64,000 nucleotides of DNA from positions 1-64,000 of the forward strand of contig JAFEAE010000007.1 in NCBI GenBank assembly GCA_018266575.1. The letters run 5' to 3'. Shown here piece after piece: positions 52,799 through 61,089 of this stretch. The DNA is from Bacteroidota bacterium (GTDB lineage Bacteria > Bacteroidota > Bacteroidia > Chitinophagales > Chitinophagaceae). A model generated the notes under the pieces. That model was not told where the DNA came from, did not search any database, and worked only from the letters and a program-made list of their open reading frames with translations. The number at the start of each line of letters is the position of its first letter. The stretch's first letter is position 1. The translations under genes and the position numbers were made by a program.

Positions 52799-54256
52799 AT
52801 GTCTAACGCAAAAAGACCATCTTCATTTTTACATTCCTTTTCTCTCAATTTTTTTCTCCTTGCTTTTTTATTATCAGCATGCTGCTGCTCAAAAAACTCA
52901 AACTCAGGAAACGGGGGAAATAATAATACCGGAAATACCGGTGCTACTGTAAATTTTTGGCTTACTAACGGCAACCAATCAGCGCTTTTGCAAAAGCAAA
53001 CTGCTCTTTCTTTCGGGACTACAGCTAACACCTACCTGAATATTGATGTAGATAGCTCAAAAACTTTTCAATCTGTGGATGGTTTCGGTTTTACGCTAAC
53101 TGGCGGCAGCGCTTATGTGATCAACCGGATGAGCAGCACTGCGAAAGCTGCCTTATTGAATGAATTATTCGGTAGCGATAGTTCTTCGATTGGCATCAGT
53201 TATTTGCGTATTTCTATCGGCGCTTCTGATCTGGATGCATCTGCATTTAGTTATGATGATGTAGCACAAGACACAACTCTTTCCCACTTTAATTTTTCAT
53301 TGGATACTGCAGATTTTTTGCCGGTATTGAAACAAATCCTTGCTATCAACCCTTCCATAAAAATTATTGCCACACCATGGAGCGCCCCGGCATGGATGAA
53401 AGATAATGGCGGAACGATCGGCGGAAGTTTATTGCCAGCTTACTACAATGTATATGCGCAATATTTTGTGAAATATATCCAGCTGATGAAAGCCACAGGT
53501 ATAACTATTGATGCTATCACCCCGCAAAACGAGCCGCTCAACCCAGGCAACAATCCAAGCATGCTGATGTATGCAGGTCAACAGGCAACATTTATTAAAA
53601 ATTATCTTGGGCCTGCATTTCAGGCAACGAATATTTCCACAAAAATTATTGTGTACGACCATAATTGCGACAGACCGGATTACCCGGACAGTGTATTGAA
53701 TGATGCTTCCGCAAATACTTTCGTTAATGGTTCGGCATTTCATTTATATGCAGGTGATATCAGTGCATTGTCTCAAGTGCATAATCAATTTCCGGATAAA
53801 CAACTCTACTTTACGGAGCAATACACAGGATCAACCGGGGATTTTGGCGGCGACCTGAAATGGCACCTTAAGAATGTAGTGATCGGTTCCATACGTAACT
53901 GGAGCCGCATAGCTCTGGAATGGAACCTTGCTAATGATGCTTCTTACGGCCCGCATACGCCCGGAGGTTGCACTACGTGTAAAGGTGCTGTTACGCTCAC
54001 AGGTTCTTCAGTAACAAGAAATGTCGGGTATTATATTATTGCCCATGCTTCGAAATTTGTTCCAACAGGTTCAGTACGGATTTCAAGTACGGTAACAAGT
54101 ACATTAAATACAGCAGCCTTCCTCACCCCTTTGGGAAGAAAAGTTTTAATCGTTGAAAATGATGACCAGGGCGCAGCTATATTCAACATCCGTTACAATG
54201 GAAAATGGTTTCCGACAACAGTGCCTGCGGGCTCTGTTGCTACCTATGTTTGGTAA
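52799..54256 (+). CDS. Glycoside hydrolase family 30 lipoprotein (first of two)
   Basis: 485 residues from the ATG at 52799; the frame opens 48 bases earlier but this start gives a normal lipoprotein signal (LLAFLLSACCCSKN). The GH30 barrel shows the acid/base Glu245 in TPQNEPLNPGNN and the nucleophile Glu340 in YFTEQYTG, with the family start FQSVDGFGFTLTGGSAY. Likely activity is beta-glucosidase, beta-1,6-glucanase or glucosylceramidase-like on a surface substrate. It lies head to head with paaA and 34 bases before its paralogue. Confidence 0.9.
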   Translation: MSNAKRPSSFLHSFSLNFFLLAFLLSACCCSKNSNSGNGGNNNTGNTGATVNFWLTNGNQSALLQKQTALSFGTTANTYLNIDVDSSKTFQSVDGFGFTLTGGSAYVINRMSSTAKAALLNELFGSDSSSIGISYLRISIGASDLDASAFSYDDVAQDTTLSHFNFSLDTADFLPVLKQILAINPSIKIIATPWSAPAWMKDNGGTIGGSLLPAYYNVYAQYFVKYIQLMKATGITIDAITPQNEPLNPGNNPSMLMYAGQQATFIKNYLGPAFQATNISTKIIVYDHNCDRPDYPDSVLNDASANTFVNGSAFHLYAGDISALSQVHNQFPDKQLYFTEQYTGSTGDFGGDLKWHLKNVVIGSIRNWSRIALEWNLANDASYGPHTPGGCTTCKGAVTLTGSSVTRNVGYYIIAHASKFVPTGSVRISSTVTSTLNTAAFLTPLGRKVLIVENDDQGAAIFNIRYNGKWFPTTVPAGSVATYVW

Positions 54257-54290
54257 TAGTTCATTAAATTTAGCTACTCAAATTTTGCCA

Positions 54291-55757
54291 ATGAGAAAAA
54301 TTACTCTTGCTGCGATCTGCATTGCTCTTTTTGCATGCAATCAGCCAAATGAAAAAATCGAATCAACGTCTTCAGCAAATACATTTTCAATAGATGGGAA
54401 AAAAGCAACCGTATATACAACAGCAGACAGTACTAATCTTCGGCTATCCATCACCGATACTATTATGTTTAAAGATCTTCCTCAGCCATTGGAAACAGAT
54501 GTTTGTGTTTTTGTTGATCCGGCAAAACCATTTCAAACTTTATTGGGAATAGGCGGAGCGCTTACGGATGCTTCTGCAGAAACGTTTGCAAAACTTCCGA
54601 AAGATAAGCAACAGGAATTTTTAACTGCATGCTATGATCCTCAAAAAGGAATTGGCTATACATTGGGAAGAACAACTATTCATAGCTGCGATTTTTCAAG
54701 CGATACCTACACGTATGTGGCCGATAAAGACAGTACATTAAAATCTTTTTCCGTTGATCACGATAAAAAATTCCGCATTCCTTTTATTAAAGATGCAATT
54801 GCAGCAGCGGGTGGCCAACTTACTTTGTTTTGCAGCCCATGGAGCCCGCCTGCGTGGATGAAAACCAACAACGACATGTTGCACGGCGGAAAATTGAAAC
54901 CCGAATATTACCAGGCGTGGGCAAATTATTTTGTGAAATTCATAAAGACTTATGATGCGGAGGGGATACCAATCTGGGGGGCGAGTATTCAGAACGAACC
55001 GATGGCAACCCAGAAATGGGAGTCGTGTATTTATAGTGCGGAAGATGAAAGAGATTTTCTGAAAAAAAATCTCGGGCCGACGTTGGAAAAAGAAGGATTG
55101 GGCGATAAAAAAATTATTGTGTGGGACCATAACCGCGATCTGCTTTATCAACGGGCAAGTACTTTATTAGAAGATCCTGATGCAGCAAAATATGTATGGG
55201 GCGTGGGTTTCCACTGGTATGAAGACTGGAGCGGTGGTACCCAGATGTTTGAGAATGTTCGTCGCGTTAAAGAAGCATTCCAGGATAAAAATTTAATTTT
55301 CACGGAAGGCTGCAATGATAAATTCAAATTTGATAGTATAAAAAACTGGTCGCTCGGTGAACGCTATGGACGAAGCATGATCAACGATTTTAATAATGGC
55401 ACTGTTGGATGGACGGACTGGAATGTGTTGCTTGATGAAACCGGTGGACCAAACCATGTTGGTAATTTTTGCTATGCGCCCATTCATGCCGATACAAAAA
55501 CGGGGCAGCTCATTTATACAAACTCCTATTATTATATCGGGCATTTTTCAAAATTTATTCGCCCCGGTGCAAAACGCGTTGCCGCAGCACCAAGCCGCAG
55601 CCCATTCTTAACAACTGCGTTTTTGAATGAAGATGGAAAATTAGTTGTTGTAGTAATGAACCAAACCAGTCAAAAAATTCCTTACAAGCTCTGGATCGCC
55701 GGCAAAGCCGCAGACATAACTGCGTTGCCACATTCAATAGCAACATTAGTACTATAG
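54291..55757 (+). CDS. Glycoside hydrolase family 30 lipoprotein (second of two)
   Basis: 488 residues from the ATG at 54291, which opens a lipoprotein signal (AAICIALFACNQPNEK); upstream codons overlap the previous gene and are rejected. The fold matches the preceding enzyme: LLGIGGALTDASAETF, SPWSPPAWMKTNNDM, acid/base Glu236 in IQNEPMATQKWESC and nucleophile Glu339 in FTEGCNDKF. The two genes share the fold but are not near-identical, so this is an old pair. They probably act together on one glycan. Confidence 0.9.
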   Translation: MRKITLAAICIALFACNQPNEKIESTSSANTFSIDGKKATVYTTADSTNLRLSITDTIMFKDLPQPLETDVCVFVDPAKPFQTLLGIGGALTDASAETFAKLPKDKQQEFLTACYDPQKGIGYTLGRTTIHSCDFSSDTYTYVADKDSTLKSFSVDHDKKFRIPFIKDAIAAAGGQLTLFCSPWSPPAWMKTNNDMLHGGKLKPEYYQAWANYFVKFIKTYDAEGIPIWGASIQNEPMATQKWESCIYSAEDERDFLKKNLGPTLEKEGLGDKKIIVWDHNRDLLYQRASTLLEDPDAAKYVWGVGFHWYEDWSGGTQMFENVRRVKEAFQDKNLIFTEGCNDKFKFDSIKNWSLGERYGRSMINDFNNGTVGWTDWNVLLDETGGPNHVGNFCYAPIHADTKTGQLIYTNSYYYIGHFSKFIRPGAKRVAAAPSRSPFLTTAFLNEDGKLVVVVMNQTSQKIPYKLWIAGKAADITALPHSIATLVL

Positions 55758-56113
55758 TAAATGATGAAATAATTTTTGTGCTAAGCATTATTGCTACTAT
55801 TAAACATCGTTGCTTTCGGTTCTTCCACCGGAAGAATAGCACTCTTCTACGGAAGTAATTCTATTGAGCAATTGTCTGAACTGTGATTTGTTTTTTAAAT
55901 TTCACAAGCTGTATTAGTTAAAAATATTCTTGCCGATTGTAAACCGATCAGGAAACAAATGTTATTCATCACAGTAGTACAAATCTTTAATGGAAGCTCC
56001 TTTCGAAAACGGGCTGTACATCGTTTTCGGATCGCCTTCCTGGTTCTTTTGGCGAAGCAAAAAGAACGAAGAATATATTTGCTTTTATATTATTGAGTGA
56101 GTATCCGGAGGAT
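55758..56113. other. 356-base spacer between GH30 and paaE
   Basis: No gene is seen. It holds a small hairpin CTTCC-ACC-GGAAG (about 55823-55833) and, near 56042-56067, GTTCTTTTG...CAAAAAGAAC, an imperfect inverted repeat that may terminate transcription from either side. Confidence 0.5.
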
Positions 56114-57193
56114 TCACTTTACATCAAAATCAATCACCACTTTTTCGCTTCGTGGATGCGATTGACAGGTGAGGATAAAACCTTGTTCAAGTTCATCCGC
56201 CTCTAAGGAATAATTGTGTTCCATTTCTATTTTGCCTTCCACGAGTTTTGCACGGCAAGTGCTGCAAACACCGCCTTTACACGAAAAAGGAAGATCGGCA
56301 CCTTGTTTAATTGCAGCATCTAATATCGAAAGATCTTCATACTGCAATTCAAAACCAAATGCAATTCCATCTTGCTTAATAGTAACCTGGCTGATTTTCT
56401 CACTATCCTTTACTTTCCTAACTTCTATCTTCTCACTTCTTACTTCTAACTTCTCTCCCGGCACAGTAAACAACTCAAAATGAATTTTCTTTCTGTCAAT
56501 ATTATTTTTCTCCAGCCAATCTTTGACTGAAAAAATCAATTGTTCCGGCCCGCAAATAAAAAACTCATCCATGTTTTTTATATTGATCAGTTTTTCTGAA
56601 AGCGCATCACATTTTTTAGCGGTAATCCGTCCATGATTGATCTCTGCATCCGTTTGTTCGCGGCTTAGGATATGATGCAGCACAAAACGGTCCATATAAC
56701 GGTTTTTTATGGCTTCCAATTCTTCTTTAAAAATAATGGTGCTGCGGTTTTTATTTCCATAGATCAATGTAAAACTGCTTTTCGGCTCGGTAGCCAATGT
56801 TGTTTTGATAACCGAAATGATCGGCGTAATTCCACTGCCTGCAGCAAATGCGATGTAATTTTTTTTATGGAAAGGGTTTAATTCTGTATAAAATTTTCCC
56901 GTCGGCGGAAGAATTTCAAGTATATCATTTTTTTTGAGCGTATGTGCGTACGAAGAAAATTTCCCGCCTTCAACTTTTTTTATGGCAACCCTTAATTCAT
57001 TTTCCAACGGGGAACTGCAAATAGAATATGAACGGCGTACTTCTTCATCATTAATAAAAACTTTAATCGTAATATTTTGCCCCTGCACAAAACGGAATGT
57101 GTCCTTTAATTCTTCGGGTATACTAAATGCGACAGAAATGCATTCTGCGGTTTCATTTCGTATATCCTTTATTGTTAGTTTGTGAAAGTTCAT
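56114..57193 (-). CDS. paaE: Phenylacetyl-CoA epoxidase reductase PaaE
   Basis: 359 residues: an FNR-type FAD/NAD(P)H domain (RRSYSICSSP, AAGSGITPIISVIKTTL, FFICGPEQLIF) and a C-terminal plant-type 2Fe-2S domain (CKGGVCSTC...C). It feeds electrons to PaaABCD. The linker at residues of about 245-262 (GEKLEVRSEKIEVRKVKDSE) is encoded by five tandem heptamers of the ACTTCT type (56420-56454), an in-frame repeat insertion giving a seven-residue period. It lies downstream of tetR, away from paaABCD. Confidence 0.92.
   Translation of the reverse strand: MNFHKLTIKDIRNETAECISVAFSIPEELKDTFRFVQGQNITIKVFINDEEVRRSYSICSSPLENELRVAIKKVEGGKFSSYAHTLKKNDILEILPPTGKFYTELNPFHKKNYIAFAAGSGITPIISVIKTTLATEPKSSFTLIYGNKNRSTIIFKEELEAIKNRYMDRFVLHHILSREQTDAEINHGRITAKKCDALSEKLINIKNMDEFFICGPEQLIFSVKDWLEKNNIDRKKIHFELFTVPGEKLEVRSEKIEVRKVKDSEKISQVTIKQDGIAFGFELQYEDLSILDAAIKQGADLPFSCKGGVCSTCRAKLVEGKIEMEHNYSLEADELEQGFILTCQSHPRSEKVVIDFDVK
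56420..56454. repeat. Five heptamers inside paaE
   Basis: AACTTCT, ATCTTCT, CACTTCT, TACTTCT, AACTTCT. The third unit is the reverse complement of the AGAAGTG unit of the array at 42652. Confidence 0.85.
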
Positions 57194-57257
57194 GGTTTAT
57201 GGTATATGGTTCATAGCCGGCTGTACTAAACATTAACTATGAACTATCAACTATCTG

Positions 57258-57848
57258 TTATTTCTTCAACCCTTCAATGAGATACTTCACCATATTCGCT
57301 TCCAGGGTTTCAGCGCTTGTGCTTTTCCGGGAGCGTTGCCACGATTCTATTCCACTAATGGCAGATAAAATAGTCAATACGGCAACATAAGGCTCAATAT
57401 TTTTCATTTCGTTCTTTGCAATACCTTCTTCAACAAGATCACCCAACCGCTTGCGGTAACTTCTTCGTTGATTTAAAAAATTGGAAAGATAAGGTTCGGC
57501 AAGATGGCGCCATTCATGATCGGAAATATATACGTATTCATATTGCTCCAGCATCATGCGGATATGAAAACGGATGATCGTTTCCATTTTTTTTAACAAC
57601 GAATCGCCACTTCTTTCTACCTCTTCCAAATGAGAAATAAATTCATTCGCCACTTTAAAACATATTGCCTGCAATATTTCTGACTTGGATTGGATATGGT
57701 TGTACAAGCTCGCAGCTTCTACACCAACGGTCTCAGCAATGTCACGCATAGATGCAGCACCAAAACCTTTTTCACGGAAAAGCCTTGCTGCCTTTTCTAT
57801 GATGATCTCTTTTTTAGAACTATTCTTTTTTGTCTGGATCTTTGCCAT
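57258..57848 (-). CDS. TetR/AcrR family regulator, probable phenylacetate pathway repressor
   Basis: 196 residues from the ATG at 57848 (the frame opens at TTG 57860). The N-terminal helix-turn-helix is KAARLFREKGFGAASMRDIAETVGVEAASLYNHIQSKSEIL; the C-terminal part is a helical ligand-binding domain. It is transcribed ahead of paaE with a 64-base gap of heptamer-like sequence. A palindrome on its own -7 box (57872-57887) matches one before paaA, which argues that it represses both units and itself, probably relieved by phenylacetyl-CoA or a later CoA ester. Confidence 0.9.
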   Translation of the reverse strand: MAKIQTKKNSSKKEIIIEKAARLFREKGFGAASMRDIAETVGVEAASLYNHIQSKSEILQAICFKVANEFISHLEEVERSGDSLLKKMETIIRFHIRMMLEQYEYVYISDHEWRHLAEPYLSNFLNQRRSYRKRLGDLVEEGIAKNEMKNIEPYVAVLTILSAISGIESWQRSRKSTSAETLEANMVKYLIEGLKK

Positions 57849-57867
57849 AGATAAATTCAAAAATAAA

Positions 57868-57887
57868 CAAAACTAACGAGTGTTAGG
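57868..57887 (-). promoter_or_regulatory. tetR promoter -7 box with overlapping operator
   Basis: On the minus strand TAGTTTTG (complement of 57868-57875) is an exact TAnnTTTG match. The palindrome CTAAC-GAGT-GTTAG (57873-57886) overlaps it. Twelve of its 14 bases match the palindromic site before paaA. Confidence 0.7.
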
Positions 57888-57941
57888 TAGGCTATATTTT
57901 TTCTAAATGAAGTGAAAGAAACAATAAAGCAAAAATTCTTG

Positions 57942-57949
57942 TAGGTTTG
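57942..57949 (+). promoter_or_regulatory. -7 promoter box before the PfkB kinase gene
   Basis: TAGGTTTG matches TAnnTTTG, 26 bases before the start codon. No TTG is at the usual distance upstream. Confidence 0.4.
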
Positions 57950-57974
57950 TGCGGTTTTTATAAAAAAATATACA

Positions 57975-58895
57975 ATGTCGTTAATAGTAGTAGGTTCAAT
58001 GGCATTCGATGACATCGAAACGCCTTTCGGAAAAAGTGATAAGATCGTAGGCGGCGCTGCCACATATATTGCATGGTGCGCAAGCAATTTCACGCCTATA
58101 AAACAGATATCAGTAGTAGGTGGCGATTTTCCCGCTGAAGAACTCAATGTATTATCTGCCCGTGGTGTTTCGCTGGAAGGCGTTCAGATAAAAAAAGATG
58201 AAAAATCTTTTTACTGGTCAGGCCGTTATCATCTCGATATGAATTCACGCGACACGCTGGTAACAGAATTGAATGTATTGGGAACATTTCAACCTGTTGT
58301 ACCAGACAGCTACCAGGATTGCGAATTCTTAATGCTGGGAAACCTTGCGCCATCCGTTCAGTTAAGTGTGATTGAGCAATTAAAAAATAAGCCAAAACTA
58401 ATTGCAATGGACACGATGAATTTCTGGATGGATATTGCATTGGATGATTTGAAAAAAGTGTTGGCGAAAGTAGATGTGTTGTTAGTGAATGATAGTGAAG
58501 CAAGGCAGTTAAGCGGCGAATATTCATTGGTGAAAGCTGCTGCAGAAATTGCAAAAATGGGGCCTAAATATCTCATCATAAAAAAAGGAGAACACGGTGC
58601 GTTGTTATTTCATGATAAAGAAGTTTTCTTCGCTCCCGCGTTACCGTTAGAAGAGGTGTTCGACCCAACCGGTGCCGGTGATACTTTTGCCGGAGGTTTT
58701 GTAGGGCATCTTGCCAAAACAAAAGATATTTCTTTCGGCAATATGAAAACGGCAATTATTGTTGGAAGCGCTATGGCAAGTTTTTGTGTGGAAAAATTCG
58801 GCACACAACGTTTGCGTGAAATTACAAAGGCAGATATCGACGAACGTATGCAGCAGTTTGTTCAACTGGTGAATTTTGATATTTCGCTCGTATAG
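57975..58895 (+). CDS. PfkB/ribokinase family sugar or nucleoside kinase
   Basis: 306 residues. VGGAATYIAWCAS near the N-terminus, VNDSEARQLSG and the C-terminal ATP and catalytic motif DPTGAGDTFAGGFVGHLA define the family; the Asp of GAGD is the catalytic base. Substrate choice among sugars, sugar phosphates and nucleosides cannot be read here. It is divergent from tetR-paaE and followed by a terminator, so it is a single-gene unit. Confidence 0.88.
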   Translation: MSLIVVGSMAFDDIETPFGKSDKIVGGAATYIAWCASNFTPIKQISVVGGDFPAEELNVLSARGVSLEGVQIKKDEKSFYWSGRYHLDMNSRDTLVTELNVLGTFQPVVPDSYQDCEFLMLGNLAPSVQLSVIEQLKNKPKLIAMDTMNFWMDIALDDLKKVLAKVDVLLVNDSEARQLSGEYSLVKAAAEIAKMGPKYLIIKKGEHGALLFHDKEVFFAPALPLEEVFDPTGAGDTFAGGFVGHLAKTKDISFGNMKTAIIVGSAMASFCVEKFGTQRLREITKADIDERMQQFVQLVNFDISLV

Positions 58896-58936
58896 CACTT
58901 TTCCCTTTCATCCATTATTCATTCAATTCTTTATAC

Positions 58937-58966
58937 ATAAACTTCCCGGTTGCGGGAAGTTTTTCT
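58937..58966 (+). terminator. Terminator after the PfkB kinase gene
   Basis: AAACTTCCCG-GTTG-CGGGAAGTTT, a perfect 10-bp stem with a tetraloop, followed by TTC and an AT-rich run. Confidence 0.85.
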
Positions 58967-58993
58967 ATATTCAATAATTAAACTACCGCCGAT

Positions 58994-61033
58994 ATGAAAA
59001 ATTTTTTCTTTTCTGCTCTTGCATTATACGCCGTTCTGATAGTCATCACATCATGCAACGCGCCGGATAAATCAGCCGCTGTTTCGGATTTTATCGATCA
59101 TGCCGGAATGGATTCCTCAGTAAAGCCGGGCGATAATTTTTATTTGTATGTAAATGGCAAATGGTTGAAGAATGCTGTAATTCCATCAACAGAATCGGGA
59201 GTTGGCGGCTTCTTTGATTTGTATAATAAAACGCAGGCAAACCTTCGCAGTTTGCTGGATAGTATTTCAAAAGAAAAAAATGCTGCAGGAAGTATTGAAC
59301 AAAAAGTGGCAGATTTTTATGCGTCGGGAATGGATTCTGCCGCTATTGAAAAACGCAGTTATGAACCACTTAAACCATACCTGCAAAAAATAAGCGAAAT
59401 AAAAAATGCAAAAGATGTCTTTGCTTATATAATAGAATTGCAAAAAGAAAATAAAGCCATTTTATTTAACGGAGGAGTTGGTGTTGATGAAAAAAACAGC
59501 TCTGTAAATATTGCTATTTTCAATCAAGGCGGGTTAGGCTTGCCTGATCGCGAATATTATTTTAAAACGGATAGCGCTTCACTTGCGGTTATTAAAGCGT
59601 ATCAGACATACATTGAAGAACTGCTGAAGTTAACCGGTGATGATCCGGCAACTGCAACAAAAAAAATGTGGCTTATTTATAATCTGGAAAAAGATATTGC
59701 AACAAGCCACAAAACAAACGTTGAACTGCGTGACCCGCAAAGTAATTACCACAAAATAGCAGTTGCGGAATTGGATAAACAAATGCCGGTTTTTACCTGG
59801 AAAACTGTTCTGGATGGAATGAATCTGAAGACAGATTCTGTGAACGTGCAACAACCAAAATTTTATGCAAAGCTGAATGATCTTTTAAAAACAACACCGC
59901 TTGATATATGGAAAGCATACTTACAATTTCATACTGCCGATGCATATTCAAACGCGTTGAGCAGTGATTTTGTAAATGCAAGTTTTGATTATAATTACAA
60001 AGCGCTTTCGGGGCAACAAACTATAAAACCAAGATGGTTCAGGATGGTTGGGGCAACAGATGCAGAATTAGGTGAAGCTTTGGGACAGATATATGTGAAA
60101 AAATATTTTAGTGAAGCTGCGAAAAAAAGAATGCTTGAATTAGTAAACAATTTACAAACGGCATTTGATACAAGGATCGGGAATCTCGATTGGATGAGCG
60201 ACAGCACAAAGACAAAAGCCAAAGAAAAATTACATGCATTTTTGAAAAAGATCGGTTATCCCGACAAGTGGAAAGATTATAGCAAGGTAACTATAGACAG
60301 AAATAAATATTTTGAGAATCGTGTTTCCTGTGATAAGAATCTATATGATTTTAATGTTTCAAAATTGGGGAAACCGGTAGATAAAACAGAATGGGGAATG
60401 ACACCGCCGACGATTAATGCGTATTACAATCCTGTTATTAATGAAATCGTTTTTCCTGCAGGGATTTTGCAATTCCCGTTTTTTGATATGGATGCAAGCG
60501 ATGCTTTTAATTATGGCGCCATAGGAATGTTTATTGGTCATGAAATGACACACGGATTTGATGATCAGGGTTCGCAATATGATAAAGACGGAAACCTGAA
60601 AAACTGGTGGAATGAAAATGATAAAATGAAATTTGTTGCGAAAACAAAACTCGTGATCGATCAGTTCAATCATTTTGTAGTGATCGATACATTTCATGTG
60701 AATGGCTCCCTTACAACAGGCGAGAACATTGCCGACCTTGGCGGCATTACTATTGCGTACGATGCTTTCAAACTAACAAAAGAAGGACAAGACACTGCAA
60801 AGGTTAACGGATTAACACCCGACCAGAAATTCTTTTTAGCATTTGCACAAGCATGGCGTAGTAAGTATAAAGATGAATTGGTTCGTCAGTTGATCAATAT
60901 CGATCCGCATTCACCGGATAAATTCCGTGTGCTTGGCCCATTGGAAAATTTCACGCCTTTTTATAAAGCATTTGATGTTAAAGAAGGCGATAAAATGTAT
61001 AAACCTGATAGCGCAAGAATTAAGATCTGGTAA
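58994..61033 (+). CDS. M13 family (neprilysin-like) metallopeptidase lipoprotein
   Basis: 679 residues with a lipoprotein signal (VLIVITSCNAPDK). The zinc site is His516-Glu517-Met-Thr-His520 in IGHEMTHGFDDQGSQYDKDG, with the third ligand Glu577 in GENIADLGG, plus the NAYYNP substrate-binding motif. The N-terminal domain (PGDNFYLYVNGKWLKN) is typical. It cleaves oligopeptides at the cell surface or in the periplasm. Monocistronic, bounded by terminators. Confidence 0.94.
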   Translation: MKNFFFSALALYAVLIVITSCNAPDKSAAVSDFIDHAGMDSSVKPGDNFYLYVNGKWLKNAVIPSTESGVGGFFDLYNKTQANLRSLLDSISKEKNAAGSIEQKVADFYASGMDSAAIEKRSYEPLKPYLQKISEIKNAKDVFAYIIELQKENKAILFNGGVGVDEKNSSVNIAIFNQGGLGLPDREYYFKTDSASLAVIKAYQTYIEELLKLTGDDPATATKKMWLIYNLEKDIATSHKTNVELRDPQSNYHKIAVAELDKQMPVFTWKTVLDGMNLKTDSVNVQQPKFYAKLNDLLKTTPLDIWKAYLQFHTADAYSNALSSDFVNASFDYNYKALSGQQTIKPRWFRMVGATDAELGEALGQIYVKKYFSEAAKKRMLELVNNLQTAFDTRIGNLDWMSDSTKTKAKEKLHAFLKKIGYPDKWKDYSKVTIDRNKYFENRVSCDKNLYDFNVSKLGKPVDKTEWGMTPPTINAYYNPVINEIVFPAGILQFPFFDMDASDAFNYGAIGMFIGHEMTHGFDDQGSQYDKDGNLKNWWNENDKMKFVAKTKLVIDQFNHFVVIDTFHVNGSLTTGENIADLGGITIAYDAFKLTKEGQDTAKVNGLTPDQKFFLAFAQAWRSKYKDELVRQLINIDPHSPDKFRVLGPLENFTPFYKAFDVKEGDKMYKPDSARIKIW

Positions 61034-61050
61034 TTTTATTATTTTTTTAT

Positions 61051-61086
61051 AAACCTATAAGGTTTTCAAAACCTTATAGGTTTTTC
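61051..61086. terminator. Bidirectional terminator, near-perfect palindrome
   Basis: Arms 61051-61066 and 61068-61083 are exact complements (16 bp) around a single C, containing AAACCTATAAGG. T-runs follow. It serves the convergent M13 and lamin-tail genes. Confidence 0.88.
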
Positions 61087-61089
61087 TTT

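Noticed and set aside
54153..54290. Upstream extension of the second GH30 gene
   Set aside because: The first 46 codons overlap the previous gene and would bury the lipoprotein signal that begins at 54291.
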